DNA of 64,000 nucleotides, taken from assembly GCF_001423765.1 (NCBI RefSeq), contig NZ_LMPG01000001.1, positions 888,523-952,522 on the forward strand, read 5' to 3'. The position numbers were made by a program, and so were the translations under genes. This document shows positions 21,501 to 32,667 of this stretch, one piece after another (the first letter of the stretch is position 1; every line of letters begins with the position of its first letter). The notes under the pieces are model-generated. The model had not been told where the DNA came from and did not search any database. It was given only the letters and a program-made list of their open reading frames with translations. Source of the DNA: Sphingomonas sp. Leaf343. GTDB lineage: Bacteria; Pseudomonadota; Alphaproteobacteria; Sphingomonadales; Sphingomonadaceae.

Positions 21501-22129
21501 TGCGGGCGGTCACGACGGTATCGGGCCGCGCCTATCCGTGGGGCGCGAAGAATGTCGATACCGACGTCATCATCCCGGCGCACTGGCTGAAGACGATCTC
21601 GCGCGTCGGCCTTGGCCGTGGCGCGTTCGAGACGGTGCGCGCACAGGCGGACAATCTGTTCGACGATCCGCGCTATGCGGGGGCGCCGATCCTGATCGCG
21701 GGCGACAATTTCGGCTGCGGCTCCAGTCGCGAACATGCCGCCTGGGCGCTGGCCGACATGGGCATCACCGCCGTGATCGCGCCCAGTTTCTCCGACATTT
21801 TTTCCGGCAATGCGGTCAAGAATGGCATCGTGCCCGTGGTGCTGCCGCAGGAGGCGATCGACCGCCTGCTGGAAACCGCGGTCGATCAGGACGTGACCGT
21901 CGATCTGGAGACGATGACCGTCACCACCCCCTATCAGGATCGCTTCCCCTTCGACCTCGACCCGTTTCGCCGCCGTTGCCTGATGGAGGGGCTGGACGAG
22001 ATCGGCCTGACACTGGCAAGAGATACCCAGATTTCGAAATTCGAAGGCGCTGCCGCCGGCACGCGCCCCTGGGTAGAGGGAAAACGCGGATATGAAGGCA
22101 TTGTTGTCGCGGACGCCGGGCGGACCTGA
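21500..22129 (+). CDS. leuD: 3-isopropylmalate dehydratase small subunit
   Basis: 209 residues of the swivelling domain. The segment [15 protein letters not shown] is the substrate-binding signature, and [15 protein letters not shown] is the conserved N-terminal part. It pairs with LeuC. The start at 21500 shares a base with the stop of the small peptide gene. The C-terminus (about [18 protein letters not shown]) runs past the usual end and overlaps the next gene by 38 nt, as if an earlier stop had been lost. Confidence 0.96.
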   Translation: MRAVTTVSGRAYPWGAKNVDTDVIIPAHWLKTISRVGLGRGAFETVRAQADNLFDDPRYAGAPILIAGDNFGCGSSREHAAWALADMGITAVIAPSFSDIFSGNAVKNGIVPVVLPQEAIDRLLETAVDQDVTVDLETMTVTTPYQDRFPFDLDPFRRRCLMEGLDEIGLTLARDTQISKFEGAAAGTRPWVEGKRGYEGIVVADAGRT

Positions 22130-23090
22130 AACTCTGGAACTGGCCGATGCGCCCGATCCGGTGGCGGGTCCGGGACAGGTCGTGATCGATATCCGCGCCT
22201 GCGCGATCAATTATCCGGACGTCCTCGTCATTGAGGACAAATACCAGTTCAAGCCGCAACGCCCCTTCGCACCGGGTGGCGAGATCGCCGGCACGATCGC
22301 GGCGGTGGGCGACGCTGCGGGAGACTGGCAGGTCGGCGACCGGGCGCTGGCGATGATCGGCAACGGCGGCCTCGCCGAGAAGGCGGTGGTCGATGTCGCG
22401 CGCCTTTATCGCCTGCCGGACGGACGCAGCTTCGCCGAGGGTTCGGCCCTGCTCTTGACCTATGCCACGACGATCCACGCACTGCTGGATCGCGGACGGT
22501 TGCAGGCGGGGCAGACCCTGCTGGTGCTGGGCGCGGCGGGCGGCGTCGGGCTGGCCGCGATCGAACTCGGCAAGGCGTTCGGCGCGCGGGTCGTGGCGGC
22601 GGTGTCGTCGGCGGAGAAGGCGGAGGCGGCGCGGGCCACAGGCGCGGACGAGGTGCTGATCTACGCGCGGGCGCCGTTCGACAAGGACCAGTCGAAGGCA
22701 TTGGCGGAACAGTTCAAGGCAGCGGTCGGCAAGGACGGGGCGGACGTGATCTACGATCCGGTCGGCGGCGACTATGCCGAACCGGCACTGCGGTCGATCG
22801 CGTGGCAGGGACGGTATCTGGTCGTCGGCTTCCCGGCCGGTATCCCGAAGCTGCCGCTGAACCTGACGCTTCTGAAAAGCTGCGATGTGTGCGGCGTGTT
22901 CTGGGGAGCCTTCGCCGCGCGCGATCCAGCGGCGAACGCGGCGCATGTCGCGACGCTGTTCCAATTGTGGGAAGAAGGCCGCATCTCGCCGCGGGTGACG
23001 GAGACGTTCCCGCTGGAGCGCGGCGGCGACGCCATTGCCAAGATGGCGGCGCGCGGGGCGATCGGGAAGCTGGTGGTGACGGTCGGCTGA
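22092..23090 (+). CDS. NADPH:quinone oxidoreductase family protein (zinc-independent MDR)
   Basis: 332 residues. A GroES-like N-terminal domain ([16 protein letters not shown], then [16 protein letters not shown]) is followed by a Rossmann domain with [21 protein letters not shown]. No zinc-binding cysteines stand at the usual places, which fits the quinone oxidoreductase branch of the medium-chain dehydrogenases. It would reduce quinones or enoyl/enone compounds with NADPH. The start at 22092 overlaps the end of leuD by 38 nt, but the N-terminal strand needs it, so the overlap is probably real. Confidence 0.88.
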   Translation: MKALLSRTPGGPETLELADAPDPVAGPGQVVIDIRACAINYPDVLVIEDKYQFKPQRPFAPGGEIAGTIAAVGDAAGDWQVGDRALAMIGNGGLAEKAVVDVARLYRLPDGRSFAEGSALLLTYATTIHALLDRGRLQAGQTLLVLGAAGGVGLAAIELGKAFGARVVAAVSSAEKAEAARATGADEVLIYARAPFDKDQSKALAEQFKAAVGKDGADVIYDPVGGDYAEPALRSIAWQGRYLVVGFPAGIPKLPLNLTLLKSCDVCGVFWGAFAARDPAANAAHVATLFQLWEEGRISPRVTETFPLERGGDAIAKMAARGAIGKLVVTVG

Positions 23091-23091
23091 T

Positions 23092-23652
23092 CTAGCCCCG
23101 CACTATGCCGACATCCGCGAATGGTCGCGGCTCGGCGGGCGGGGTGGCGGGTTGCGCCAGTTCGCGCTGCCACAGGCCGACGTCGATCCACTGGCCGTGC
23201 TTGAACCCGACCTCCCGCTGGACGCCCGCGCCGCGAAAGCCAGTGGTTTCGTGCAGCCCGATCGAGGCGGTGTTGGGGAGCGCGATGCGGGCGATCGCCT
23301 GCGTGAAGCCCTGCGCCGCCAGCGTATCCACCAGCGCCTCGTACAACAACCGACCGGCACCCTGACGCTGCGCCGCGTCGGCGACGTAGATCGTCGTCTC
23401 CACCGCCCAGCGATAGGCCGCGCGCGGGTGGAAGGCGGTGGCATAGGCATAGGCGAGGATGCCGGTGCCCTCCGGCCCCTGCGTCGCGACCAGCCATGGG
23501 TAGAGCCCGTCGCTCGCCGCCATCCGGCGCGCCATGGTACGGCTGTCGGGGGCCTCCTCCTCGAACGAGGCGGTGCCCACCAGCACGTGCGGCGCATAGA
23601 TCGCGGCGATCACGCCCGCGTCCGCCGAGGTCGCTGCCCGGATCGCGATCAC
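23092..23652 (-). CDS. GNAT family N-acetyltransferase (phosphinothricin acetyltransferase-like)
   Basis: 186 residues from a GTG start at 23652, with GAGGA upstream spanning the sppA stop. The GNAT signature AAQRQGAGRLLYEAL binds acetyl-CoA. The layout (SADAGVIAAIYAPHV at the start, SFEEEAPD, then YPWLVA) matches the PAT/Bar subgroup, which acetylates phosphinothricin or methionine sulfoximine-like amines. An in-frame extension to 23772 lies inside sppA. The true substrate cannot be read from sequence. Confidence 0.85.
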   Translation of the reverse strand: MIAIRAATSADAGVIAAIYAPHVLVGTASFEEEAPDSRTMARRMAASDGLYPWLVATQGPEGTGILAYAYATAFHPRAAYRWAVETTIYVADAAQRQGAGRLLYEALVDTLAAQGFTQAIARIALPNTASIGLHETTGFRGAGVQREVGFKHGQWIDVGLWQRELAQPATPPAEPRPFADVGIVRG

Positions 23653-23662
23653 GCCGCGATCC

Positions 23663-25624
23663 TCAAAGTCCGAACCGCGCGAGCACCAGATCGAGCAGCC
23701 TGGCGTCGCCCGCCGCACCCGTGCTGGGGCCGAGGCCACCGCATTCCAGACACCGTGCCTGGATCGATCCACCGCTCGCCAGCCGCTTCATGTCGCCGAG
23801 TGCCTGCCCGAGCATCGCGCGCTGCTGCGTGGCGATCCGCGCGAAGGCGTCGCCGCCGGCGGTATCGTCGCGCTCGCTGTCGTTCCATGCCTGCGCCAGT
23901 TGCGCGGCCCAGCCCGGCTCTTTTTCGAGGTAGACGGTCCGGACCTTGGCGGGATCGAGCTTTGCACGGCGGGCGGCTTCGGCCACCGCATCGCCCAGCC
24001 CGCCGAACCGGTCGACCAGCCCGAGCTGACGGGCGGTGCCGCCGTCCCAGACGCGGCCCTGACCGATCTCGTCGACGCGGGCGGGCGTCATCCGACGCGC
24101 GCTCGCGACGCGGCCGATGAACTCGCGATAGCCATGTTCGATGCCCGCCTGAAGGATGGTATCGAGCATCGGCGTGGTGCCGCCGAACACGTCGGGCTGG
24201 CCCGACAGCGGCGTCGTGCGGACGCCGTCGGTCGTCACGCCGATCTTCGCCAGCGTCGCCTCGAACGTCGGGATGATGCCGAAGATGCCGATCGAGCCGG
24301 TGATCGTGTTCGGTTCCGCGAAGATGGTGTCGCCCGCCGTCGATACCCAGTAACCGCCGGACGCGGCGAGGCCGCCCATCGATACGACGATCGGCAGTCC
24401 GCGCTTCTTCGCCTCCAGCACCGCCAGCCGGATGCGCTCCGATGCCAGCGCCGAACCGCCCGGCGAGTCGACGCGCAGCACGACCGCTTTCAGGTTCTTC
24501 GTGGCGAGACCGTCGAGCATCGCCTTGGCGATCGTGTCGCCCGCCGCCGTGCCGGGGCCGGCCTCTCCGTCGACGATGTTGCCCGCCACGGTCAGGATGC
24601 CGATCGCGTCGCCGGTGGTCGGCATCGGATTGGCGGCAATCCACGCGTCGTAGCCGATGTTCGCGAAGCCGATCGCGGGTTTGGTGCTGTCGCCGCCGAC
24701 CAGCGCCGCGACACGCTTGTTGAATGCGATGCGGTCGCCGAGCCGGTCGACCAGCCCCAGTGCGAGGTTCGCCTTCGCGACGTCGCCGCCGGTCGCCAGC
24801 ACCGCCGCCTGCGGATCGGCGAGGAAGCGGGCCGCCTGCGCTTTCGGACGGGCCTGGACCACGCCCCGCACCCATTGCTCCATCAGCGATCCGTAGAGCG
24901 CCTGCGATGCGGCGCGGGCATCCGGGCTCTGGTCGGCGCGGGTGTACGGCTCCACGAACGATTTGTAGCGGCCGACCCGGTAGACATGCGTGTTGACGCC
25001 GAGCTTGTCGATCAGCCCCTTGTAATAGAGCTGGGTTCCGCCCGCACCCTGAAACAATGCGCCGCCCATCGGATCGACCCAGACTTCGCTCGCCGCCGCC
25101 GCCAGCCGGTAGCTGCCATCGGTATAGGCGGTCGCGTAGGCCAGCACCGGCTTGCCCGACTGCCGCACGCGAACCAGCGCATCCGCCATCTCGCCGAGTG
25201 CGGCAGGGTAGGCGCCTGAGAACTGGTCGAGGTCGAGGACGACCGCTTTGACCCGCGCATCGGTCCGCGCCGTGTCGATCGCCCGCAGCACGTCGCGCAG
25301 CCGGAACTGGCGCGTGGTCGCCTGACCCGACAGGGCGGCGAACGCCGCTGGCTCCTCGGGCTGCTCCACGACCGAGCCGTCGAGGTCGAGCAGCAGCGCG
25401 CCGCTGCCGATCGCCTTCGTACCCGGCCGGGCGGTCAGCGCGGCGAACAGGACGGCGAAGAACAGCAGCAGCAGGATCAGGACGAGCAGGTCCTTGACCG
25501 CCACCAGCAGCTTCCACGCGCCGCGCACCAGCCGCCAGCCACCGCGCCGCCGGCGTGGCTTGCCGTCGGTGAACGAGGGGCGGCCATCGGAAAAGGACGG
25601 CTGCGGCGCGGTGGTGTCTGTCAT
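23663..25624 (-). CDS. sppA: Signal peptide peptidase SppA, 67 kDa type
   Basis: 653 residues from ATG 25624. A basic N-terminus (KPRRRRGG) leads to one membrane helix (about 43-63), then two tandem S49 domains facing the periplasm. The catalytic dyad is Lys221 (GRYKSFVEPYTR) and Ser422 (GLAASGGYW). It degrades leftover signal peptides in the inner membrane. A GTG three codons upstream is the alternative start; neither has a strong Shine-Dalgarno. The GNAT gene follows 10 nt later, probably co-transcribed. Confidence 0.95.
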   Translation of the reverse strand: MTDTTAPQPSFSDGRPSFTDGKPRRRRGGWRLVRGAWKLLVAVKDLLVLILLLLFFAVLFAALTARPGTKAIGSGALLLDLDGSVVEQPEEPAAFAALSGQATTRQFRLRDVLRAIDTARTDARVKAVVLDLDQFSGAYPAALGEMADALVRVRQSGKPVLAYATAYTDGSYRLAAAASEVWVDPMGGALFQGAGGTQLYYKGLIDKLGVNTHVYRVGRYKSFVEPYTRADQSPDARAASQALYGSLMEQWVRGVVQARPKAQAARFLADPQAAVLATGGDVAKANLALGLVDRLGDRIAFNKRVAALVGGDSTKPAIGFANIGYDAWIAANPMPTTGDAIGILTVAGNIVDGEAGPGTAAGDTIAKAMLDGLATKNLKAVVLRVDSPGGSALASERIRLAVLEAKKRGLPIVVSMGGLAASGGYWVSTAGDTIFAEPNTITGSIGIFGIIPTFEATLAKIGVTTDGVRTTPLSGQPDVFGGTTPMLDTILQAGIEHGYREFIGRVASARRMTPARVDEIGQGRVWDGGTARQLGLVDRFGGLGDAVAEAARRAKLDPAKVRTVYLEKEPGWAAQLAQAWNDSERDDTAGGDAFARIATQQRAMLGQALGDMKRLASGGSIQARCLECGGLGPSTGAAGDARLLDLVLARFGL

Positions 25625-25806
25625 GACTAACACGGCTAGAGGATGGCGCGTGGGCTGGCAACGGATTCGGGCGGCTCGGCGAGGAAGGTCGGGATCGACA
25701 CGGCGGCAAACTTAGCCGGTCGGCCAATCTTCGCGGCGCGGCTTACCGGCAATCGCCGGGAGGCGCGGCATGGCGTCGACGCGAGCATCTGGGTACAGCC
25801 GCCACC

Positions 25807-27219
25807 ATGCACGCGCCTGTCACTCTCCCCGCCACCGCGGCCCCCGCGACGTGGGCGGGGGAGATGCGCGCGACGCTGGGGCTCGCCGCGCCGCTGGTGG
25901 CGGCCAACCTGTTGCAGATGGGCGTCTATGCCGTCGACGTGATCTTCGTCGCGCGGCTCGGCACGGTGGAGTTCGCGGCGGCGACGCTGGGCGTATACCT
26001 CTACAGCATCATCTCGTTCGCGCTGCTGGGTCTGGTCGGCGCGGCCGCGCCGGTGATGGCGGCGGAGCTGGGACGGCGGCGTCATGCGGTGCGGGAGGTG
26101 CGGCGCACGTTCCGCATGGCGATGTGGCTGGCGGTCGCGGCGAGCGTGCCGTTCATGCTGCTGCTGGCGAACGGTGAGACGCTGTTCCGGCTGGCGCATC
26201 AGGACCCCGCGGTCGCCGTTCGCGCGGGGGCTTTCCTCGACATATTGCTGTTCGCGATGGTGCCGTTCACCGCGTCCGTGGTGATGCGCAACGCCGCCTC
26301 CGCATTGGGACGACCGGGCTGGGCAATGGCGGTCACGGCGATGGCGCTGGGGCTGGGGATCCTCGGCAACTGGCTGCTCGTGTTCGGTCATGCCGGCTTT
26401 CCCGCGCTGGGGCTGGAGGGGTCGGCGATCGCCAGCGTCGTCACGACCTGTGCGATGGCAATGGCTTATGCTGCGATCCTGACGTTCGATCGCAAGCTGC
26501 GGCGCTATCGGCTGTTCGGTCGCTGGTGGCGAACGGAATGGTCGCGGATGGCGGAGATCGTGCGGATCGGCGTGCCGGTCGCGCTGACGATGACGTTCGA
26601 AGGCGCTTTGTTCGGCGGTGCGGCATTCCTGATGGGGCTGATCGGTGTTGTCGACGTCGCCGCGCACGCCGTCGCGCTCCAGATCGCGGCGGTGTCGTTT
26701 CAGGTGCCGCTGGGTATCGCACAGGCCGCGACGATCCGCGTCGGCATGGCCTATGGCGCGCTCGATCGCGTGTGGATCGGGCGGGCCGGGGCGGCGGCAC
26801 TGGTGCTGGGCATCGGCTTCATGGCGCTGACTACGGTCGGATTGTGGATCGCGCCACGGCTGGTGGTGTCCGCGTATCTGGACCTGAATGCACCGGAAAA
26901 CGTGGCGGTGGTGCCGCTGGCGATCCGCTTCCTCGCGATTGCGGCGCTGTTCCAGCTTTTCGACGGGGCGCAGGTCGTCGCGGCGGGCGCGCTGCGCGGG
27001 CTTCAGGACACGCGCGTGCCGATGCTGGTGGCGGCGGGCGGGTACTGGATCGTCGGGTTCGGCGTCGCGATCCTGCTCGGCTTCTATACGGAGCTGCGCG
27101 GCGTCGGCATCTGGATCGGGCTGGCGAGCGGGCTGGCGGCGGTGGCCGGATTGCTGCTGTGGCGCTGGATCGCGCGGGACGGCTTCGGTCTGACCGGGGC
27201 ACCGGTCCGTCCGAAATAG
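25807..27219 (+). CDS. MATE family efflux transporter (NorM-like)
   Basis: 470 residues with about twelve hydrophobic helices and the two-fold MATE repeat. The first repeat begins LGLAAPLVAANLLQMGVYAV and the second begins EIVRIGVPVALTMTFEGALF. QVPLGIAQAATIRVG is a recurring MATE segment. It would export cationic drugs or metabolites with Na+ or H+ entry. It stands alone between divergent sppA and the groESL promoter, with no regulator beside it. Confidence 0.92.
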   Translation: MHAPVTLPATAAPATWAGEMRATLGLAAPLVAANLLQMGVYAVDVIFVARLGTVEFAAATLGVYLYSIISFALLGLVGAAAPVMAAELGRRRHAVREVRRTFRMAMWLAVAASVPFMLLLANGETLFRLAHQDPAVAVRAGAFLDILLFAMVPFTASVVMRNAASALGRPGWAMAVTAMALGLGILGNWLLVFGHAGFPALGLEGSAIASVVTTCAMAMAYAAILTFDRKLRRYRLFGRWWRTEWSRMAEIVRIGVPVALTMTFEGALFGGAAFLMGLIGVVDVAAHAVALQIAAVSFQVPLGIAQAATIRVGMAYGALDRVWIGRAGAAALVLGIGFMALTTVGLWIAPRLVVSAYLDLNAPENVAVVPLAIRFLAIAALFQLFDGAQVVAAGALRGLQDTRVPMLVAAGGYWIVGFGVAILLGFYTELRGVGIWIGLASGLAAVAGLLLWRWIARDGFGLTGAPVRPK

Positions 27220-27233
27220 TTCCAGTTCCCCCG

Positions 27234-27262
27234 TTGACGACTCATCAAGTCGGGCACATATC
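27234..27262 (+). promoter_or_regulatory. Housekeeping promoter of groESL
   Basis: TTGACG (27234-27239), 17-nt spacer, CATATC (27257-27262). Transcription would start near 27269-27270, at the left edge of the CIRCE element, which is the normal layout for HrcA-repressed groESL. Confidence 0.75.
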
Positions 27263-27269
27263 CCCGGCG

Positions 27270-27296
27270 TTGGCACTCGCCCCCGGTGAGTGCCAG
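27270..27296 (+). promoter_or_regulatory. CIRCE operator (HrcA binding site)
   Basis: TTGGCACTC-N9-GAGTGCCAG matches the CIRCE consensus TTAGCACTC-N9-GAGTGCTAA. The eight inner bases of each arm pair perfectly (TGGCACTC/GAGTGCCA); only the outermost pair (T/G) does not. It lies in the groES leader, 35 nt before the start codon. HrcA is expected to bind it and lift repression on heat shock; hrcA itself is not in the window. Confidence 0.95.
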
Positions 27297-27331
27297 AAAT
27301 CTGTCACACACACTGAAAAGAGGGCTCAGCG

Positions 27332-27619
27332 ATGAACTTTCGTCCGTTGCACGACCGCGTTCTCGTCCGCCGCGTCGAGGCTGAAGAGAAGACGGCCGGC
27401 GGGATCATCATTCCCGATACCGCCAAGGAAAAGCCGCAGGAGGGCGAGGTCGTCGCCGCCGGCACCGGCACGCGCGCCGACAATGGCACGATCACCCCGC
27501 TGGACGTGAAGGCGGGCGACCGCATCCTGTTCGGCAAGTGGTCGGGCACCGAGGTCAAGGTGAACGGCGAAGACCTGCTCATCATGAAGGAATCGGACAT
27601 TCTGGGCATCGTCGCCTGA
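27332..27619 (+). CDS. groES: Co-chaperonin GroES
   Basis: 95 residues beginning [20 protein letters not shown]. It contains the mobile loop ([15 protein letters not shown]) that docks on GroEL. It forms the heptameric lid of the chaperonin chamber. It is the first gene of the CIRCE-controlled operon and is followed by groEL 54 nt later. Confidence 0.98.
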   Translation: MNFRPLHDRVLVRRVEAEEKTAGGIIIPDTAKEKPQEGEVVAAGTGTRADNGTITPLDVKAGDRILFGKWSGTEVKVNGEDLLIMKESDILGIVA

Positions 27620-27655
27620 TCTGTCCGATCGCCTCCACTTCCTCCACTTCGATAG

Positions 27656-29362
<1,707 letters not shown>

Positions 29363-29403
29363 CCGGCCGGCCGGCCGGCAAAGCTGAACCGGTCTGACGT
29401 GCA

Positions 29404-29424
29404 GACAGCGGCTCCACCGCTGTC
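29404..29424 (+). repeat. Short hairpin 3' of groEL
   Basis: GACAGCGG and CCGCTGTC are perfect 8-bp arms around a 5-nt loop (CTCCA). It lies between the compound hairpin and the terminator. Confidence 0.6.
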
Positions 29425-29426
29425 CG

Positions 29427-29480
29427 TTCCAACAAACAAAGGGCCAGGGGAGCGATCCCCCGGCCCTTTGTTTGTTGGAA
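29427..29480. terminator. Bidirectional intrinsic terminator after groEL
   Basis: Arms 29427-29445 and 29462-29480 are perfect reverse complements over 19 bp. An inner GGGG/CCCC extends the stem. The core is GGGCC...GGCCC, preceded by AACAAACAAA and followed by TTTGTTTGTT, so it can work on either strand. It ends 22 nt before the next gene. Confidence 0.85.
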
Positions 29481-29502
29481 CTGCGGGCGTATATCGTCCG
29501 GC

Positions 29503-30063
29503 ATGGCCAGCGTTTTCGCCCTTTCCATTCCCCGGCTGCTCACGGCCGAAGAGTTCTATCAGATCGACTTCGGCCCCGACCTGAAGGCCGAGCTTGATAA
29601 CGGGTATATTCGCATGATGGCGGGCGGCACCCGTGACCATGCCAGAATCCAGGCGAACCTCATCGCATTTCTGATGACGGCGCTGCGCGGTTCCGGTTGT
29701 CGGCCTTACGGGTCAGATATGTCAGTGCAAACGCATGATTTATCCGTGCGTTATCCCGACGTAACGATAGATCGCGGAAGTCCGGGAGACTGTGGCGAGG
29801 ACATCTACCTGTCCGCGCCCCGCGTAATATTCGAGGTGCTGTCGCCGTCCACCCGCGATATCGATTTCACGGTCAAGAAGCAGGAATATCGGGCGATCTC
29901 CAGCATCGATACCATTGTGTTTGTCGATCCGGAGAGCGAGCTAGTGGCTACCAGCCAGCGTCAGGGAAGGAATTGGATCGACACGCCATTCAAGCCTGAC
30001 GACGTGTCGCTTCCCTTTCTGAAACTTGTGGTTCCCTATAGCCAGATATTTTCCCGCGACTGA
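29503..30063 (+). CDS. Uma2 family (DUF820) putative endonuclease
   Basis: 186 residues. The PD-(D/E)XK-like pattern is visible: Asp86 in RYPDVTID, Glu111 in VIFEVLSPSTR and a lysine in VKKQEYR. Proteins of this family are abundant in cyanobacteria and scattered elsewhere; their role is not established. Codons are less GC-rich here than in neighbours (for example GAT AAC GGG TAT ATT), which suggests acquisition by transfer. It lies right after the groEL terminator and ends convergent with the manC-like gene. Confidence 0.85.
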   Translation: MASVFALSIPRLLTAEEFYQIDFGPDLKAELDNGYIRMMAGGTRDHARIQANLIAFLMTALRGSGCRPYGSDMSVQTHDLSVRYPDVTIDRGSPGDCGEDIYLSAPRVIFEVLSPSTRDIDFTVKKQEYRAISSIDTIVFVDPESELVATSQRQGRNWIDTPFKPDDVSLPFLKLVVPYSQIFSRD

Positions 30064-30066
30064 CCC

Positions 30067-31116
30067 TCAGACGCGCTTCATCGCCTCGATCAGCTTCTTC
30101 ACTTCCTGACTGCGGCCGCGGGGCATGACGAGGATGTCGTTGCCGCTGGCGACGACGATCAGGTCGCTGACGCCGACCAGCGACACGCGCGCGCCGTCGC
30201 TTTGGACTAGGCAGTTGCGGGTGTCGATCGCCAGCACCTCGCCGCGGTGGCTGTTCTCGTCGCCGTCGCGCCCGCTGACTGCGTGCAGCGCATCCCAGCT
30301 GCCGACGTCGCTCCAGCCCATCGACACCGGCGCGACCGCGACCCGCTCAGCCTTTTCCATTACCGCATAGTCGATCGACTCCGACGGGGATGCCGCAAAC
30401 GCCTCCGCGTCGGGGTAGAGCCGCGCGCCGTCGCGCCGCGCGGCGTCCATCGCCTCCCGCGTCGAGGCGACGATGTCGGGTGCGTAGAGGCCGAGTGCGG
30501 CGAGATAGCGGTCGGCACGGAACAGGAAGATGCCGCCGTTCCACGCATGATCGCCCGACGCCAGCATCGCCTCCGCCCGGTCGAGCGGCGGCTTTTCCAC
30601 GAAGCGAGCGACGCGGTGGACGCCGTCCACCACCGGCTCACCGACCTGAATCCAGCCATAGCCGGTTTCCGGCGCGTCGGGCGCGATGCCGAAGGTCACC
30701 AGCCAGCCATCGTCGACCAGCGGGAGTGCGCGAAGAATGGCGGCGTGGAATGCGTCGACATCGGCGATGACGTGGTCGGACGGCATGACGAGCAACGCAT
30801 CCTCGCCATTGTCGGCGGCGAGTGCGGCCAGCGCGATGGCGGGGGCGGTGTTGCGACCGGCCGGTTCCAGGATGATCGCCACCGGGCTGCTGCCGATCGC
30901 CGCCAGTTGCGTCTCGACCTCTTCGGCATGGGCCGCGTTGGCGACCACGATCGGGGCGGCGAACTGCGCTCCGACCGCCCGCTTCGCGGTCAATTGCAGC
31001 ATCGTCTCGTCGGCGGTCAGCGCCAGGAACTGCTTCGGTCGCTCCGGCCGCGACATCGGCCAGAGGCGTGTACCGGAGCCACCCGAAAGGATCACCGGGA
31101 CGATGGTTCTGCTCAT
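30067..31116 (-). CDS. Mannose-1-phosphate guanylyltransferase
   Basis: 349 residues. The nucleotidyltransferase signature VILSGGSGTRLWPMSR is at the N-terminus, with RPKQFLAL next and FVEKP near residue 165. It makes GDP-mannose for polysaccharides. The phosphomannose isomerase domain of larger ManC/AlgA proteins is missing, so it is the single-domain type. A strong AGGAGG precedes the start on the minus strand. It is divergent from the XrtA-type glycosyltransferase across a 149-nt gap, which suggests a shared exopolysaccharide role. Confidence 0.92.
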   Translation of the reverse strand: MSRTIVPVILSGGSGTRLWPMSRPERPKQFLALTADETMLQLTAKRAVGAQFAAPIVVANAAHAEEVETQLAAIGSSPVAIILEPAGRNTAPAIALAALAADNGEDALLVMPSDHVIADVDAFHAAILRALPLVDDGWLVTFGIAPDAPETGYGWIQVGEPVVDGVHRVARFVEKPPLDRAEAMLASGDHAWNGGIFLFRADRYLAALGLYAPDIVASTREAMDAARRDGARLYPDAEAFAASPSESIDYAVMEKAERVAVAPVSMGWSDVGSWDALHAVSGRDGDENSHRGEVLAIDTRNCLVQSDGARVSLVGVSDLIVVASGNDILVMPRGRSQEVKKLIEAMKRV

Positions 31117-31265
31117 GATTCCTCCTGCAAGACTGCGGCTATAGTCGGGAGCCGCCGCCGACCCAAGCGCCGATACCGGCCGCGAGTTTCAGTCTTTGTT
31201 GAGGAAAAGCTGCGAAACGTCCCTGTCGGGGACCCCTACACCTGCCCGGCGGAGTAGCTTTGGCC

Positions 31266-32654
31266 ATGATCCGGCTGTTCAAGCATTACGTACCCCATGT
31301 CGTCCTGCTGCTCGGTCTGGTCGATGCCGTGCTGCTCATGCTGTCGGCGGAGATCGCGTGGATCATCCGCGCCCACCAGATCGACATGGCCGTCGACGCG
31401 ACGATCAACCGGCTGCCGCAGCTCATCAGCTTCGCGGTCGCGCTGCAGGTCGCGCTGGTCGCGGTGGGCGCTTACGGGGTGGGATCGTTCATATCGCTGC
31501 GGTTCGCGGCGGCGCGGCTGGCGGTGGCGATCGCGCTGGGCGTGCTGTTCCTGTCGCTGCTGTATTTCCTCGTCCCCGGCCTGACGTTGTGGCGATCGAA
31601 CCTGCTGTACGCGATGGTGATCGCCGCCGTTCTGCTGGTCGGCACGCGCGCCGTGCTCGGCGGCATTCTGGGCGGCGAGACGTTCAAGCGGCGGATCGTC
31701 GTCCTCGGCGCGGGTGAGCGGGCGGGGCGGATTGGGGTCTTGGCCCGGAAGCCCGGTGCGAACTTCGTCGTCGCGGGCTATGTCGCGATGAACGAGCCGG
31801 GCGTGGTGATGCCGGATGCCGTGAAGCGCAGCGCGATCACCAATCTGGCGATGCATGTGGTCGACTGCCGCGCGAGCGAGGTCGTGCTGGCGCTGGAGGA
31901 GCGGCGCAACGCGCTGCCGCTACAGGATCTGTTGCGGGTGAAGACCACGGGCGTGGCGGTGAGCGACATCTCCACGTTCCTGGAGCGGGAGACGGGGCGC
32001 ATCGACCTGAACAGCGTCAACCCGAGCTGGCTGATCTTTTCCGACGGGTTTGCGTCGGGACGGGCGCTGTCCAGCGCGGCCAAGCGCGCGTTCGACATCG
32101 TCGCCAGTCTGCTGCTGCTTATCCTGACGCTGCCCCTCGTCATCCTGACCGCCGTGGCGATCAAGCTGGAGTCGCGCGGCCCCGCCTTCTATCGGCAGAA
32201 CCGCGTCGGTCTGTACAACCAGTCGTTCGAGATCGTGAAGCTGCGGTCGATGCGGCAGGACGCGGAGATCGCCGGACAGGCGGTCTGGGCGGCGGAGCAG
32301 GACCCGCGCATCACGCGTGTCGGCCGCCTGATCCGGAAATTGCGGATCGACGAGCTGCCGCAGACCTGGACCGTGCTGAAGGGCGAGATGAGCTTCGTCG
32401 GCCCCCGCCCGGAGCGACCGCAGTTCGTCGCCGATCTGGAGCAGCAGGTACCTTATTACGCCGAGCGGCACATGGTGAAGCCGGGCATCACCGGCTGGGC
32501 GCAGATCAACTATCCCTACGGTGCGTCGATCGACGATGCGCGGCACAAGCTGGAATACGACCTGTACTACGCGAAGAACTATTCGCCGTTCCTCGACCTT
32601 CTGATCCTGCTCCAGACGCTGAGGGTCGTGCTGTGGCCGTCGGGGGCGCGGTGA
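31266..32654 (+). CDS. XrtA/PEP-CTERM-associated sugar transferase (polyprenyl-phosphate glycosylphosphotransferase, EpsB-like)
   Basis: 462 residues from ATG 31266. It has four to five N-terminal membrane helices, a Rossmann-like middle domain (RRIVVLGAGERAGRIG near residue 140) and a C-terminal bacterial sugar transferase domain with a re-entrant helix (KRAFDIVASLLLL). IKLESRGPAFYRQNRVG and MSFVGPRPERP follow. It loads the first sugar phosphate on undecaprenyl phosphate. A TTG at 31260 has better spacing to GGAG and is an alternative start. Its place before prsK-prsR-prsT matches the TIGR03013-type protein of the XrtA system. Confidence 0.88.
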   Translation: MIRLFKHYVPHVVLLLGLVDAVLLMLSAEIAWIIRAHQIDMAVDATINRLPQLISFAVALQVALVAVGAYGVGSFISLRFAAARLAVAIALGVLFLSLLYFLVPGLTLWRSNLLYAMVIAAVLLVGTRAVLGGILGGETFKRRIVVLGAGERAGRIGVLARKPGANFVVAGYVAMNEPGVVMPDAVKRSAITNLAMHVVDCRASEVVLALEERRNALPLQDLLRVKTTGVAVSDISTFLERETGRIDLNSVNPSWLIFSDGFASGRALSSAAKRAFDIVASLLLLILTLPLVILTAVAIKLESRGPAFYRQNRVGLYNQSFEIVKLRSMRQDAEIAGQAVWAAEQDPRITRVGRLIRKLRIDELPQTWTVLKGEMSFVGPRPERPQFVADLEQQVPYYAERHMVKPGITGWAQINYPYGASIDDARHKLEYDLYYAKNYSPFLDLLILLQTLRVVLWPSGAR

Positions 32655-32667
32655 AGGCGGTAGCGGA

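Noticed and set aside
29363-29402. GC-rich palindromic stretch after groEL considered as a tRNA-like or small RNA gene
   Set aside because: No cloverleaf, T-loop or promoter could be built; only simple inverted repeats are present.
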